A DNA stretch of 56,177 nucleotides from an uncultured Treponema sp. (GTDB taxonomy: Bacteria; Spirochaetota; Spirochaetia; Treponematales; Treponemataceae). The position numbers and the translations under genes were made by a program. The stretch lies in contig NZ_CAMHSK010000017.1 in assembly GCF_946187725.1 (NCBI RefSeq), forward strand, positions 1 to 56,177, in the 5' to 3' direction. Under the pieces are notes generated by a model. That model saw only the letters and a program-made list of their open reading frames with translations, made no database searches and was not told where the DNA came from. Positions 33,344-41,297 of the stretch are shown here, piece by piece; the stretch's first letter is position 1, and every line of letters starts with the position of its first letter.

Positions 33344-34924
33344 TTATATGTCCTTGTTGATGTCTACAAGGCTTGTGTTTTCTAGTGTGAAATCGCTTGC
33401 GAGACAGTCTGCAAGGGCGTTTGCCGTGTCCATTGAGGTGAGACAGTCGATGTCATGCTCAACGGCAAGTCGGCGGAGTTTTACGCTTTCGGCGACCGGA
33501 TCACGGCCTTTTGCTGATGTTGAGACTACATAAACGACTTTCCCACTTTCAAGCAGAGTCATAACATTGTCGTGGAAATTTTCGTGAACTTTGGCCACAT
33601 GAGTGACTTCCATTCCTGAGCGTTCGATTGTGTCTGCGTTTCCGCTCGTTGCATAAAGATGGAAACCTAGGTCGTAGAATTTGCGTGCAAGCGCGGGCAG
33701 TTCCGGTAAATCCGAAGCCCTGACTGAAAGCAGAATTCCGCATGGAGCCGCATCTCCCTTTGGACGAATGAATTTCATCCCCGCTGCGGCCATTCCCTTG
33801 AAAATTGCTTCTTCTCGTGTTTTTGCGATTCCAAGGACTTCACCAGTGCTTTTCATTTCGGGGCCAAGATGCGTGTCTACATCCATGAGTTTTTCGAAAC
33901 TGAAAACAGGAACTTTTACGGCAAAATAAGGTGGCTTTCGGTATAAACCTGTGCCGTATCCCATGGTGCTGACTTTTTCACCGAGCATTGCCCTGGTTGC
34001 GAGTTCAATCATTGGAACGCCGGTAACTTTTGAAAGGTAAGGAACGGTGCGGCTCGAACGCGGGTTTGCTTCTATTATATAGAGGTCATTTTCGTAAATC
34101 AGATACTGAATGTTGACCAGACCTTTTGTTCCGAGCGCGAGTGCCAAATCCCTGGACTGCTTTATAATTTTCTCTTCGATTGAAGGCTCGAATGTGCCAG
34201 GGTATACGGCAATTGAATCACCAGAGTGAATGCCTGTTCGCTCAATATGCTCCATGATTCCAGGAATCAGAACATCTTTGCCGTCGCAGATACAATCGAC
34301 TTCAAGTTCTTTTCCTTCCATATATTTGTCAATCAGAACAGGATTTTCGATTCCCTGACGAAGGATGATTTTCATGTATTCTTTGACATCTGCATTGTTG
34401 CGCGCGACAATCATGTTTTGACCGCCCAGAACATAACTTGGACGCATCAGAACCGGGTAGGTTATTTTGGCTGCGGCTTCGAGGGCTTCAACTTCGGTAA
34501 AAACCGTGAGTCCTTTTGGTCTTTTGATGTTGAGGCGGTCGCAGAGTTCTTCAAAGCGTTCGCGGTCTTCGGCAAGGTCAATTGCATCCGCGCTTGTTCC
34601 AAGAATCTTGATGCCCTGTTCGTCAAGAAATTTTGCAAGTTTGATTGCAGTTCCGCCGCCAAATGCCACGACTACGCCAAGCGGTTTTTCGACTTCAAGA
34701 ACATTCATTACATCGGCGGGAGTGAGCGGTTCAAAATAGAGCCTGTCTGCCGTGTCAAAGTCTGTTGAAACTGTTTCGGGGTTATTGTTTACAATTGCGA
34801 CATCATATCCAAGCTTTTTGAGTGACCATACGCATTGAACGCTCGCATAGTCAAATTCGATTCCCTGTCCGATTCGGATTGGACCTGAGCCAAGAACAAC
34901 AATCGTACCTTTGGAACTTGCCAT
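33344..34924 (-). CDS. carB: Carbamoyl-phosphate synthase large subunit, C-terminal half only
   Basis: Only 526 residues, against ~1070 for normal CarB. It begins exactly at the second synthetase half (VVLGSGPIRIGQGIEFDYASVQCVWSLKKLGY) and contains a full ATP-grasp domain (YPVLMRPSYVLGGQNM, IEANPRSSRTVPYLSKVTG) and the C-terminal allosteric/MGS-like domain (GFHLYATSGNADTIERSG). This half normally phosphorylates carbamate. The bicarbonate-activating N-terminal half is not in the window; upstream on this strand the neighbour is divergent. CarB is split in some organisms (Methanocaldococcus, Aquifex). It is convergent with carA, 65 bases apart. Start is ATG 34924 with TTGGAG upstream; ATG 34927 and TTG 34936 are alternatives. 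Confidence 0.9.
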   Translation of the reverse strand: MASSKGTIVVLGSGPIRIGQGIEFDYASVQCVWSLKKLGYDVAIVNNNPETVSTDFDTADRLYFEPLTPADVMNVLEVEKPLGVVVAFGGGTAIKLAKFLDEQGIKILGTSADAIDLAEDRERFEELCDRLNIKRPKGLTVFTEVEALEAAAKITYPVLMRPSYVLGGQNMIVARNNADVKEYMKIILRQGIENPVLIDKYMEGKELEVDCICDGKDVLIPGIMEHIERTGIHSGDSIAVYPGTFEPSIEEKIIKQSRDLALALGTKGLVNIQYLIYENDLYIIEANPRSSRTVPYLSKVTGVPMIELATRAMLGEKVSTMGYGTGLYRKPPYFAVKVPVFSFEKLMDVDTHLGPEMKSTGEVLGIAKTREEAIFKGMAAAGMKFIRPKGDAAPCGILLSVRASDLPELPALARKFYDLGFHLYATSGNADTIERSGMEVTHVAKVHENFHDNVMTLLESGKVVYVVSTSAKGRDPVAESVKLRRLAVEHDIDCLTSMDTANALADCLASDFTLENTSLVDINKDI

Positions 34925-34934
34925 CATTTTCTCC

Positions 34935-34969
34935 AAAAAAAAACAGCGACCCCATAAAACTGAGGTCGC
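34935..34969 (-). terminator. Terminator hairpin in the carB leader
   Basis: Minus strand: GCGACC (34969-34964) pairs with GGTCGC (34951-34946) around 12 bases, and nine T (34943-34935) follow, directly abutting the GGAG of carB. No gene upstream on this strand needs a terminator. A TATAGT with TTCCCA 18 bases before it (around 34983-35012) would start the mRNA a few bases before the hairpin. Confidence 0.75.
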
Positions 34970-35037
34970 CTTTGACTAAATTACTATAGCGTTTTTGGCG
35001 TTTTTTGGGAAGTGGATTTCTGTCTGATAAAATTCGT

Positions 35038-35073
35038 TTGTAAAATTTGATTTTCAGACTTAAAATTAAAGAT
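35038..35073 (+). promoter_or_regulatory. Promoter of the GAF-GGDEF gene, leaderless arrangement
   Basis: TTGTAA (35038-35043), 17 bases, TAAAAT (35061-35066), then 7 bases to ATG 35074. The hexamers and both spacings are identical to the dnaX promoter. Confidence 0.8.
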
Positions 35074-36453
35074 ATGGATTTTCAGACACTTGTAGATGCA
35101 CAAGGCATGGCGGCGGCAGTTCTATCAGTCGAAAAAACGGATGACGGGTATTATGGCGACATCCGGATTGTTCGTGCAAATGAAATGTACAAACAGATTA
35201 TGGGTGAAGGCTACCATGACAATATGATTTATTCGGAGCTTATTCCCAAAGAACCGAATTTTGAAGATTTCTGTTTCAGATGTGCTGTCAATAAGCAGCA
35301 TCTTCATGCCTATGTTGACACAAAATCAATGGGTGTCTGGACTGACGGAACTTACATTCCGCTTTCTCCTGAAGTTGACGATGGGAATATCTGTCATCTT
35401 CTGTTTTTCTTTGAATTCACAAAAGCACCTGATTCTGCAAGAATGTCGAATATTTCTACTGAAACGGCTCATCTGGTCATTCAGACTTGCATAAATCTTC
35501 GCGGGGCAGAAAATTTCTATGAAAGCATGGATACAGTTGTCGGTGACATCCAAAAAAACACTCAGGCATTTTCCGCATGTATATTCATGATAGACACTGA
35601 AAAGCGAAAATTTGCCCCGCTTTGTGCAAAATACAGTGTTGAAAATGTATCGATTGATGATTTTAGGCCGTATCTCACGGATGATGTTGTTTTTTCATGG
35701 GAAGAAACTTTGCGAAATCGTGACGCCCTCATCATTAAAAATGAACATGACCTTGCCGAACTGGAAAAAATAAATCCTATCTGGGCAAAAAGTCTTCGGG
35801 ATGCAAAAGTCCAGAATGTCATTCTTGTTCCGCTTTCTCAGGGCAAAAAGATGTTCGGTGTCCTGTTCATCACGAATTTCAATATTGAGAAAATCATTGA
35901 TTTAAAAGAATTCGTCGAGCTTACGGCGTTTTTCCTTTCTTCAGAAATTGCGAATAATGCCCTCATGGAAAAACTTGAATACCTGAGCAATGTGGATTCT
36001 CTTACAGGCGTAAGGAACCGAAATTCCATGAATGCGCGGGTTGACCAGCATGTGAGTAAAGAGCAAATCGTTCATGCACCTTTTGGCGTAATCTTTGCGG
36101 ATTTGAACGGTTTGAAACAGTGCAATGATTCGGGCGGCCATGAAGAAGGCGATAAACTTCTTAAAAAAGCGGCAAAATTGCTTAAAAAATACTTTGATGA
36201 TAAAGAGATTTACCGTTCAGGTGGCGATGAATTCGTTGTAATCGTTCCAAATTGCGAAAAAGCTGATTTTGAGGCTAAAGTAGCGGCTCTCAAGGCAGAA
36301 AGTGCTTACGGGGCTGAGGTTTGTTTTGCAATCGGTTCTGACTGGAGCAGTAACGAAGCTGATTTGCGGCGATGTATGCATGTTGCTGATGAAGCGATGT
36401 ATGCGGACAAAAATGAGTTTTATAGGATGCATCCCGAAAATCGTCGGAAATAA
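35074..36453 (+). CDS. Diguanylate cyclase with N-terminal PAS/GAF-like sensing region
   Basis: 459 residues, cytoplasmic. Residues 1-~125 look PAS-like (YYGDIRIVRANEMYKQIMGEG). Residues ~140-300 look GAF-like (VVGDIQKNTQAFSACIFMID, NVILVPLSQGKKMFGVLFITN). The GGDEF domain begins at LSNVDSLTGVRNRNSMNARV and has VIFADLNGLKQCNDSGGHEEGDKLL with the active site YRSGGDEFVVIVP intact, so it should synthesise cyclic di-GMP. It is the second such enzyme in the window. A longer frame from 35047 overlaps the promoter and is rejected. Divergent from carB. Confidence 0.9.
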   Translation: MDFQTLVDAQGMAAAVLSVEKTDDGYYGDIRIVRANEMYKQIMGEGYHDNMIYSELIPKEPNFEDFCFRCAVNKQHLHAYVDTKSMGVWTDGTYIPLSPEVDDGNICHLLFFFEFTKAPDSARMSNISTETAHLVIQTCINLRGAENFYESMDTVVGDIQKNTQAFSACIFMIDTEKRKFAPLCAKYSVENVSIDDFRPYLTDDVVFSWEETLRNRDALIIKNEHDLAELEKINPIWAKSLRDAKVQNVILVPLSQGKKMFGVLFITNFNIEKIIDLKEFVELTAFFLSSEIANNALMEKLEYLSNVDSLTGVRNRNSMNARVDQHVSKEQIVHAPFGVIFADLNGLKQCNDSGGHEEGDKLLKKAAKLLKKYFDDKEIYRSGGDEFVVIVPNCEKADFEAKVAALKAESAYGAEVCFAIGSDWSSNEADLRRCMHVADEAMYADKNEFYRMHPENRRK

Positions 36454-36473
36454 GCCTTCTTTTAAGGAAATCA

Positions 36474-36510
36474 TTGAGAATATCGTTCTTTTTTGCTAGA
36501 ATATCTGCCG
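36474..36510 (+). promoter_or_regulatory. Promoter of the OmpA-like gene, leaderless arrangement
   Basis: TTGAGA (36474-36479), 17 bases, TAGAAT (36497-36502), then 8 bases to ATG 36511. Confidence 0.75.
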
Positions 36511-38877
36511 ATGAAAAAACTGATTCCCGTCATTTTTGCATTGACGGCGGCTGTCCTTGCGCTTTTGTTTTTCAGCCGAAATCTTTTTGTCAAAGACCAC
36601 TCAATTTCTCGTGCGCGTGTTGTCATTCCGATTGTTGGTGAGCGCGATTCAGAGGGAAAGGCTAACGAATATTCAGATTCTCTTGAGCAGACTTCATTCA
36701 TTCAGCTTTCAAATGGCGAAACTCTTGTTGGTACGCTTGAAATGGACATCGACAGTGATGGCTATGATGATCAGGTCAACATGGTCAAAACTTCTGCAAG
36801 TCCATACATCGTGCTTATCGTTGGTCTTTATAATCCCAAAAACGGAAATTACGAGCGTTCAAATTATCTGGCTACGCAAATCACGCAGATGAAGACTTTT
36901 GCCTGCACGAGCATAGATGTAATCGGAAATCATAAAAATGCGCTTGTTTATCAGGGCATCACTGATTCCGGGGCAGTAGTTCTTAAAATCTTCCTTGGTA
37001 GCCGTAATAAGAGCGGTGAGTTTATTCTTAATCCAATTGGTGATTTTGAAGCTGACGGCACTGTTTTCATTCAACAGACTCCGCGAAGTGAATCTTATGA
37101 ACTTGCACAGACAAAAGGCGAGAGTTTTCCTGTCTGGGTTTACACTTCTGAGCAAAAAAATGGCACTGATTCGGCACAGCTTGATCAGATTCAGACGATG
37201 TATGAATGGAGCGAGGAAGACGGCTCTTATGTAGCTTCGAAAACTCTTCGTGTGGCAGGAAATCGTGTTGCGGCAAAAGAGCTTGCTCGCATTCAGGATG
37301 GCAGAGTCGAAACTTTTGGCAATTTCCTTGACGGATTGTGGTATAAGACCGAAAATGCAGGCTCTCAAATCCGTTTCATTTCCTTTGATTACCCGAATTC
37401 CGAAATCATCTTTGAATATGAAGATTCCGAGGAAGTTTATTCCTGGTTAAAAAGCACGCTCCGCCGCAATGGCATTTATTTCTCTGCGGTAAACAAGTCT
37501 ATCGAAAATCTTCAGCGGCGTTTTGACATTTCCCTTGTGAGCACAGATGAAATCAGAATCAAGCTGCAGGATGATGTCCGCATGTTGATTAACGAAAGCA
37601 CTCAGTGGGACGGAAATTACAAGAAATTCAGCTCAAAAGAAAGTCCTAAAGAACAGAAGACAAAGGAAAGCGAGTGCATCAGTCGTCTTATTGAGCAGGA
37701 AACTTGGGAAACAAGCGATAAAACCATTCTTAAATTCAGTGAATCGGGCTATACGGCAACCGGTAAAACTTCTTATGATTCAGGAAGATTTACTACCAAC
37801 GAAGTCACAGGAAAAACGCTTTTGCAGTTCCGTTCTGTGCATGAAGTTCCGTATTTCAAAAATTCCTATCTTCCGGCTTTCCAGACTACAAAAAAGAGCG
37901 AAAGAAACTCAAAGGGTAAGCTGATTGAAAAAGAAGTCGCCGACAAGGACACGATTATTCTGTACAATGTCGTGCTTTCTCCAGAAGGCTTCTATCAACA
38001 GCCGGTTTCGCCGCTTGTCCTTAAAAAATATATTCCGCCAAAGGAAGAAAAAGACAATCCTGTCGAAGAAATCCAGTCGTTTACAGAATCTGTTGTTACG
38101 CAGAATCCTGCTGAACCCAAGCTTTCTGTCGGAATTTCACCGCAATACTTCTCTCCGGACGGCGATGGCGAATATGATGATTTGACGCTCATGCTTAAAG
38201 CTGAATGTGAATCTCCGATGAAGTCATGGTCGTTTACGGTTGAAGATCCTGCAAGCTTAAAGCCTTTCTGGTCAGTCAAGGGCACTTCTGAGCTCCAGTC
38301 AAAACTTATCTGGAACGGAAAGTCTTCACGCGGAGAGGTTGTTCAGTCGGCTACAGATTATCCTTACGAATTCACTGTTACGGATTCAAATAATCTTTCT
38401 AGCACCGTAAAAGGCTTTGTTAAAGTTGATGTTCTCGTAATCCGTGATGGAGAGCGAATCAAAATTCAAGTTCCTTCTATTATATTCCGAAGTGATGCGG
38501 CTGATTTTAAAACAACTGAAGAGATTGCCGCTCGTCCTGATTATGACGGAAAAACAAAGGGCCTTGACCAGCATACTCTTGAAAACAATGTTAAAGTCCT
38601 TAGTCGAATTTCGGAAATCCTTAAAAAGTTCCGTGATTATAATGTTCAGATTGAAGGAAATGCAAATAACCTTTCGGGAACGCAGGAAGAAGAGGATGAA
38701 GTTCATCTGCTTTCAGAAAAGCGCGCCCAGTATGTTCGTGACTGGCTCATTAAAGACGGCGTTCCTTCTTCAAATCTGAAAGCTGTTGGCAACGGAAGCA
38801 AAAATCCTGCTACTACATCAACGGCTATCGAAGACCGATGGAAGAACAGACGAGTAGAATTTATTTTGAAAAAGTAG
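36511..38877 (+). CDS. Large envelope protein with C-terminal OmpA-like domain
   Basis: 788 residues. Residues ~5-24 are a signal or anchor helix without a lipobox. Residues ~35-450 are an exported beta-rich region, beginning with a calcium-site-like MDIDSDGYDDQVNMVKTS. It is reminiscent of proteins annotated as pallilysin-related adhesins in treponemes, though I see no HEXXH protease motif. Residues ~540-640 resemble a FlgD/gliding-type Ig fold (ISPQYFSPDGDGEYDDLTL). The C-terminal ~110 residues are OmpA-like: NVQIEGNANN, LSEKRAQYVRDWLIKDGVPSSNLKAVGNGSKNP and WKNRRVEFILKK, which bind peptidoglycan in the periplasm. Followed by a hairpin shared with the convergent LPP20 gene. Confidence 0.85.
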   Translation: MKKLIPVIFALTAAVLALLFFSRNLFVKDHSISRARVVIPIVGERDSEGKANEYSDSLEQTSFIQLSNGETLVGTLEMDIDSDGYDDQVNMVKTSASPYIVLIVGLYNPKNGNYERSNYLATQITQMKTFACTSIDVIGNHKNALVYQGITDSGAVVLKIFLGSRNKSGEFILNPIGDFEADGTVFIQQTPRSESYELAQTKGESFPVWVYTSEQKNGTDSAQLDQIQTMYEWSEEDGSYVASKTLRVAGNRVAAKELARIQDGRVETFGNFLDGLWYKTENAGSQIRFISFDYPNSEIIFEYEDSEEVYSWLKSTLRRNGIYFSAVNKSIENLQRRFDISLVSTDEIRIKLQDDVRMLINESTQWDGNYKKFSSKESPKEQKTKESECISRLIEQETWETSDKTILKFSESGYTATGKTSYDSGRFTTNEVTGKTLLQFRSVHEVPYFKNSYLPAFQTTKKSERNSKGKLIEKEVADKDTIILYNVVLSPEGFYQQPVSPLVLKKYIPPKEEKDNPVEEIQSFTESVVTQNPAEPKLSVGISPQYFSPDGDGEYDDLTLMLKAECESPMKSWSFTVEDPASLKPFWSVKGTSELQSKLIWNGKSSRGEVVQSATDYPYEFTVTDSNNLSSTVKGFVKVDVLVIRDGERIKIQVPSIIFRSDAADFKTTEEIAARPDYDGKTKGLDQHTLENNVKVLSRISEILKKFRDYNVQIEGNANNLSGTQEEEDEVHLLSEKRAQYVRDWLIKDGVPSSNLKAVGNGSKNPATTSTAIEDRWKNRRVEFILKK

Positions 38878-38882
38878 ACATT

Positions 38883-38921
38883 AGAGGTGTTCGGAAATTA
38901 ACTGTATTTCCGAACACTTCT
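38883..38921. terminator. Long hairpin between convergent genes
   Basis: AGAGGTGTTCGGAAAT (38883-38898) pairs with ATTTCCGAACACTTCT (38906-38921), 16 bp with one G-T pair and a 7-base loop. It lacks a good T-run, but its position between two convergent stop codons suggests a terminator or mRNA 3'-end stabiliser for both. Confidence 0.7.
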
Positions 38922-38927
38922 AATAAA

Positions 38928-39470
38928 TTACTGCAAACCGAACATCGACTTGAGTTGTTCATTAGTGAGTTTGTTCATGAAATCACGAACTTCTTTGTTA
39001 TTCGTCTTCATGGAAGCTGATTGGAGTTGCTTATCAAGACCATTAAGCGGGAGTCCCATCAAAACATATGTTTCTCCTGTTTCCTTGTCGAGATGATAAT
39101 CAATCTGAACAGACCCTGAGAGAACCGAATTTGCAACCAGTCCAGTAGCCTGTTTGTAGCTTTCCTGTGTGTCATCATCTGTCTGGTTGCCGATACTTTT
39201 TGTAATTTCGTCAGAAACAACAGTTGAAATTCTTTGTGCCAAAGACGCCCTGGCATCTGCTCTTGCCGCTTTTTCAGCTGCAATTCCAGAAAGTGCAGAC
39301 TTTCCAACTCCCGCAATCGCAGGTTCAGACATAATAGATGTAGCTATTTTTCCAGCAAGATATTCGTTGTGCCACCACTCGGTGTTTCCTGTTGGTTGTT
39401 TAGTAGAGGCACAGCCAATAAACAGTGTCATTGTAAACACCGCACTTAAAAATAGAACTAGCTTCTTCAT
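38928..39470 (-). CDS. LPP20-family lipoprotein
   Basis: 180 residues with lipobox TLFIGC (Cys20). The mature sequence matches the LPP20 family: PTGNTEWWHNEYLAGKIATS, an Ala-rich helix AAEKAARADARASLAQRISTVV, and VLMGLPLNGLDKQ. Members are outer-membrane-associated lipoproteins of unknown function in Helicobacter and spirochaetes. AGGAGG precedes ATG, with TATAAC just before it, so it may also have its own promoter. Last gene of the minus-strand exported-protein cluster, 72 bases after the SUMF1-like gene. Confidence 0.88.
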   Translation of the reverse strand: MKKLVLFLSAVFTMTLFIGCASTKQPTGNTEWWHNEYLAGKIATSIMSEPAIAGVGKSALSGIAAEKAARADARASLAQRISTVVSDEITKSIGNQTDDDTQESYKQATGLVANSVLSGSVQIDYHLDKETGETYVLMGLPLNGLDKQLQSASMKTNNKEVRDFMNKLTNEQLKSMFGLQ

Positions 39471-39542
39471 TTTTTCCTCCTGTTATAATGAAGTTTTCTT
39501 TTATCTAAAACAGGTTAGCCCGCCAATTCAAAAGCGTGCCGC

Positions 39543-41267
39543 CTATTTTGTACCAGTCACATTTGCATAGACTCCTGCCGCTGCCCCGCCTACCCATGTG
39601 ATTACAGAAATAGGTACAGTCACAATCGTTCCAACTAAACCAATTACGGCTGCTGTTGAGTTCGCGTCTGCTGTAGCTGACCGTGAAACTGAAATCGATG
39701 TGTCATATTTTGAGTGTTGCTCATCAAATATATTCGCTTTATTATCAGTAAGTACCGCGAATGTGTTGTCGGTTCTTTGCTTGAAACAGTAAACATCGAT
39801 GGTATTATCAGTAAACGGTTTGTGATATTCAGGGTAATGGGAAATTCCATTGTTCTTTCTTGCCTCATCCGCTTTTTTCTTTGCTGCTTTTGTGTCCGGC
39901 ATCTTCCAGAAAAAATCTCCTTTCGTGACTGTACTGTAGCCCCCCGCAAAATTTATGAACGCATAGCCTGTACATTTTAATAGACTCCATGCTGAAGAGC
40001 CTAAAACTACAAAAGGTTTCCCAAGAAACGAATAGATGATGTAGTTTGTATTTGGTATACTTTTTACTGTTACCTGCTCAACATATCTTTCGTTTCGTAT
40101 TTTCCCACTGTCGTCTTTTTCTGTCGTTTTTGTTTGTTGTGAACTTCTGTTGTTTTTTTCTTCCCTGCGTTTCTTGCTTATATCCTTGAAAGCATTGGAA
40201 AAATATGATGGAAGTTTATCTGAAAATTTCTTTTTTTCTGTAAAAGTAGATTTTTCTTGACTCGTAGCATTTCGTGCAATTCTGAATCCTACATCAATAT
40301 AAACATTGTTGGTGGATAAACTTCTTGTTGAATATACCTTTGATGATTCAGGACTTTCTAATGCAGAACCACCACAAACATTATAGTTGTCATCCCAAAC
40401 CCATTCCCATACATTTCCGCTCATATCATAGATTCCAAGTTGATTTGCCGCCTTTTTACCAACTTCATGTGTGTGTTTTCCGCTGTTACTTTTTGTCCAT
40501 GCGACTTCTGATACCGTGGCACTCCCTGAATAAGCGTAATCATTTGATATTACACCGCCTTTCGCTGCAAAAGTGAATTCGTCTCCTGTCAAAAGTCTGT
40601 AACCGCTTGCATTTTTGTCAAAATACCATGTTGTTCCACGCATGTTGTAACAAGGAGTCTTGTTTTCGCTTATGCTTTTTCGGTTGCAAAAATCAAGGGC
40701 ATCAAACAGTGAAATTTTTTCAACTGGAAATAAATCCCCGATATTTTTACTAGGATTTGTACCCATAAGTTCTGTGTACTGGGATTGTGTGACTTCTTTT
40801 TTGCTGACAAAGAAACTTTGTATTTTCTGTGACCCCTCAATATATACAAAATCGCCATAGTCAACTAATTCCTTGTATTTTTTATTTTTTCCCTGTGCTT
40901 GGTCTACGCTTTGCGAAAAATTTTCGTCATATACTAGTCTACCGTCCTTTGATTTGAAAATTTTTTCGCCTATGAAGCCACCAGTTTTGTTGTACAATTT
41001 GATGCTTGTGCTTTCATACTGCTCAGAATCTGATGACTTAATAGAAGCCTCTGCACGAAGACCGTTTACTTCCGTAGACATTGTTTCAGTTCTTGTTCGG
41101 GAGACAAGTTTGCCGTCTTTTTCGAGAGATATAGTTTCTCCTTTGAGAATTTCTTCTATATATGTTCTCTCCGAGGTCTTCTGATATTTGTTTGTGGTAA
41201 CACATGAGATTGAAAAAAAAGAGAGAAACACCAGAAAAGAAATCAAAAAACAAATTTTAGAATTCAT
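39543..41267 (-). CDS. SUMF1/formylglycine-generating-enzyme-like lipoprotein
   Basis: 574 residues, lipobox FFSISC (Cys22). Residues ~155-350 are a C-type-lectin-like SUMF1 fold: FFVSKKEVTQSQYTELMGTNPSK, PVEKISLFDALDFCNRKS, YRLLTGDEFTFAAKGG, LGIYDMSGNVWEWVWDD and VYIDVGFRIARN. The usual RGGSW and the paired catalytic Cys near GFR are missing (here VCGGSALE), so it is probably a binding or structural module, not an active sulfatase-activating enzyme. The C-terminal ~200 residues hold a Lys/Glu-rich part and a Gly/Ala/Val-rich tail (VIGLVGTIVTVPISVITWVG) that may insert in a membrane. It is 30 bases downstream of the ankyrin gene. Confidence 0.85.
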   Translation of the reverse strand: MNSKICFLISFLVFLSFFSISCVTTNKYQKTSERTYIEEILKGETISLEKDGKLVSRTRTETMSTEVNGLRAEASIKSSDSEQYESTSIKLYNKTGGFIGEKIFKSKDGRLVYDENFSQSVDQAQGKNKKYKELVDYGDFVYIEGSQKIQSFFVSKKEVTQSQYTELMGTNPSKNIGDLFPVEKISLFDALDFCNRKSISENKTPCYNMRGTTWYFDKNASGYRLLTGDEFTFAAKGGVISNDYAYSGSATVSEVAWTKSNSGKHTHEVGKKAANQLGIYDMSGNVWEWVWDDNYNVCGGSALESPESSKVYSTRSLSTNNVYIDVGFRIARNATSQEKSTFTEKKKFSDKLPSYFSNAFKDISKKRREEKNNRSSQQTKTTEKDDSGKIRNERYVEQVTVKSIPNTNYIIYSFLGKPFVVLGSSAWSLLKCTGYAFINFAGGYSTVTKGDFFWKMPDTKAAKKKADEARKNNGISHYPEYHKPFTDNTIDVYCFKQRTDNTFAVLTDNKANIFDEQHSKYDTSISVSRSATADANSTAAVIGLVGTIVTVPISVITWVGGAAAGVYANVTGTK

Positions 41268-41297
41268 AAAAGTCTCCTTCCTGCTATAAAAACACAG

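Noticed and set aside
34923..34955. A leader ORF in the carB leader whose stop would overlap the carB start
   Set aside because: Recounting the T-run (nine T) shows that the frame from 34955 does not end at the carB start but continues through it out of frame, so no coupling is visible.
36511..38877. HEXXH metalloprotease (pallilysin) activity
   Set aside because: The only similar string is HEVPY in the middle region; no HEXXH is present.
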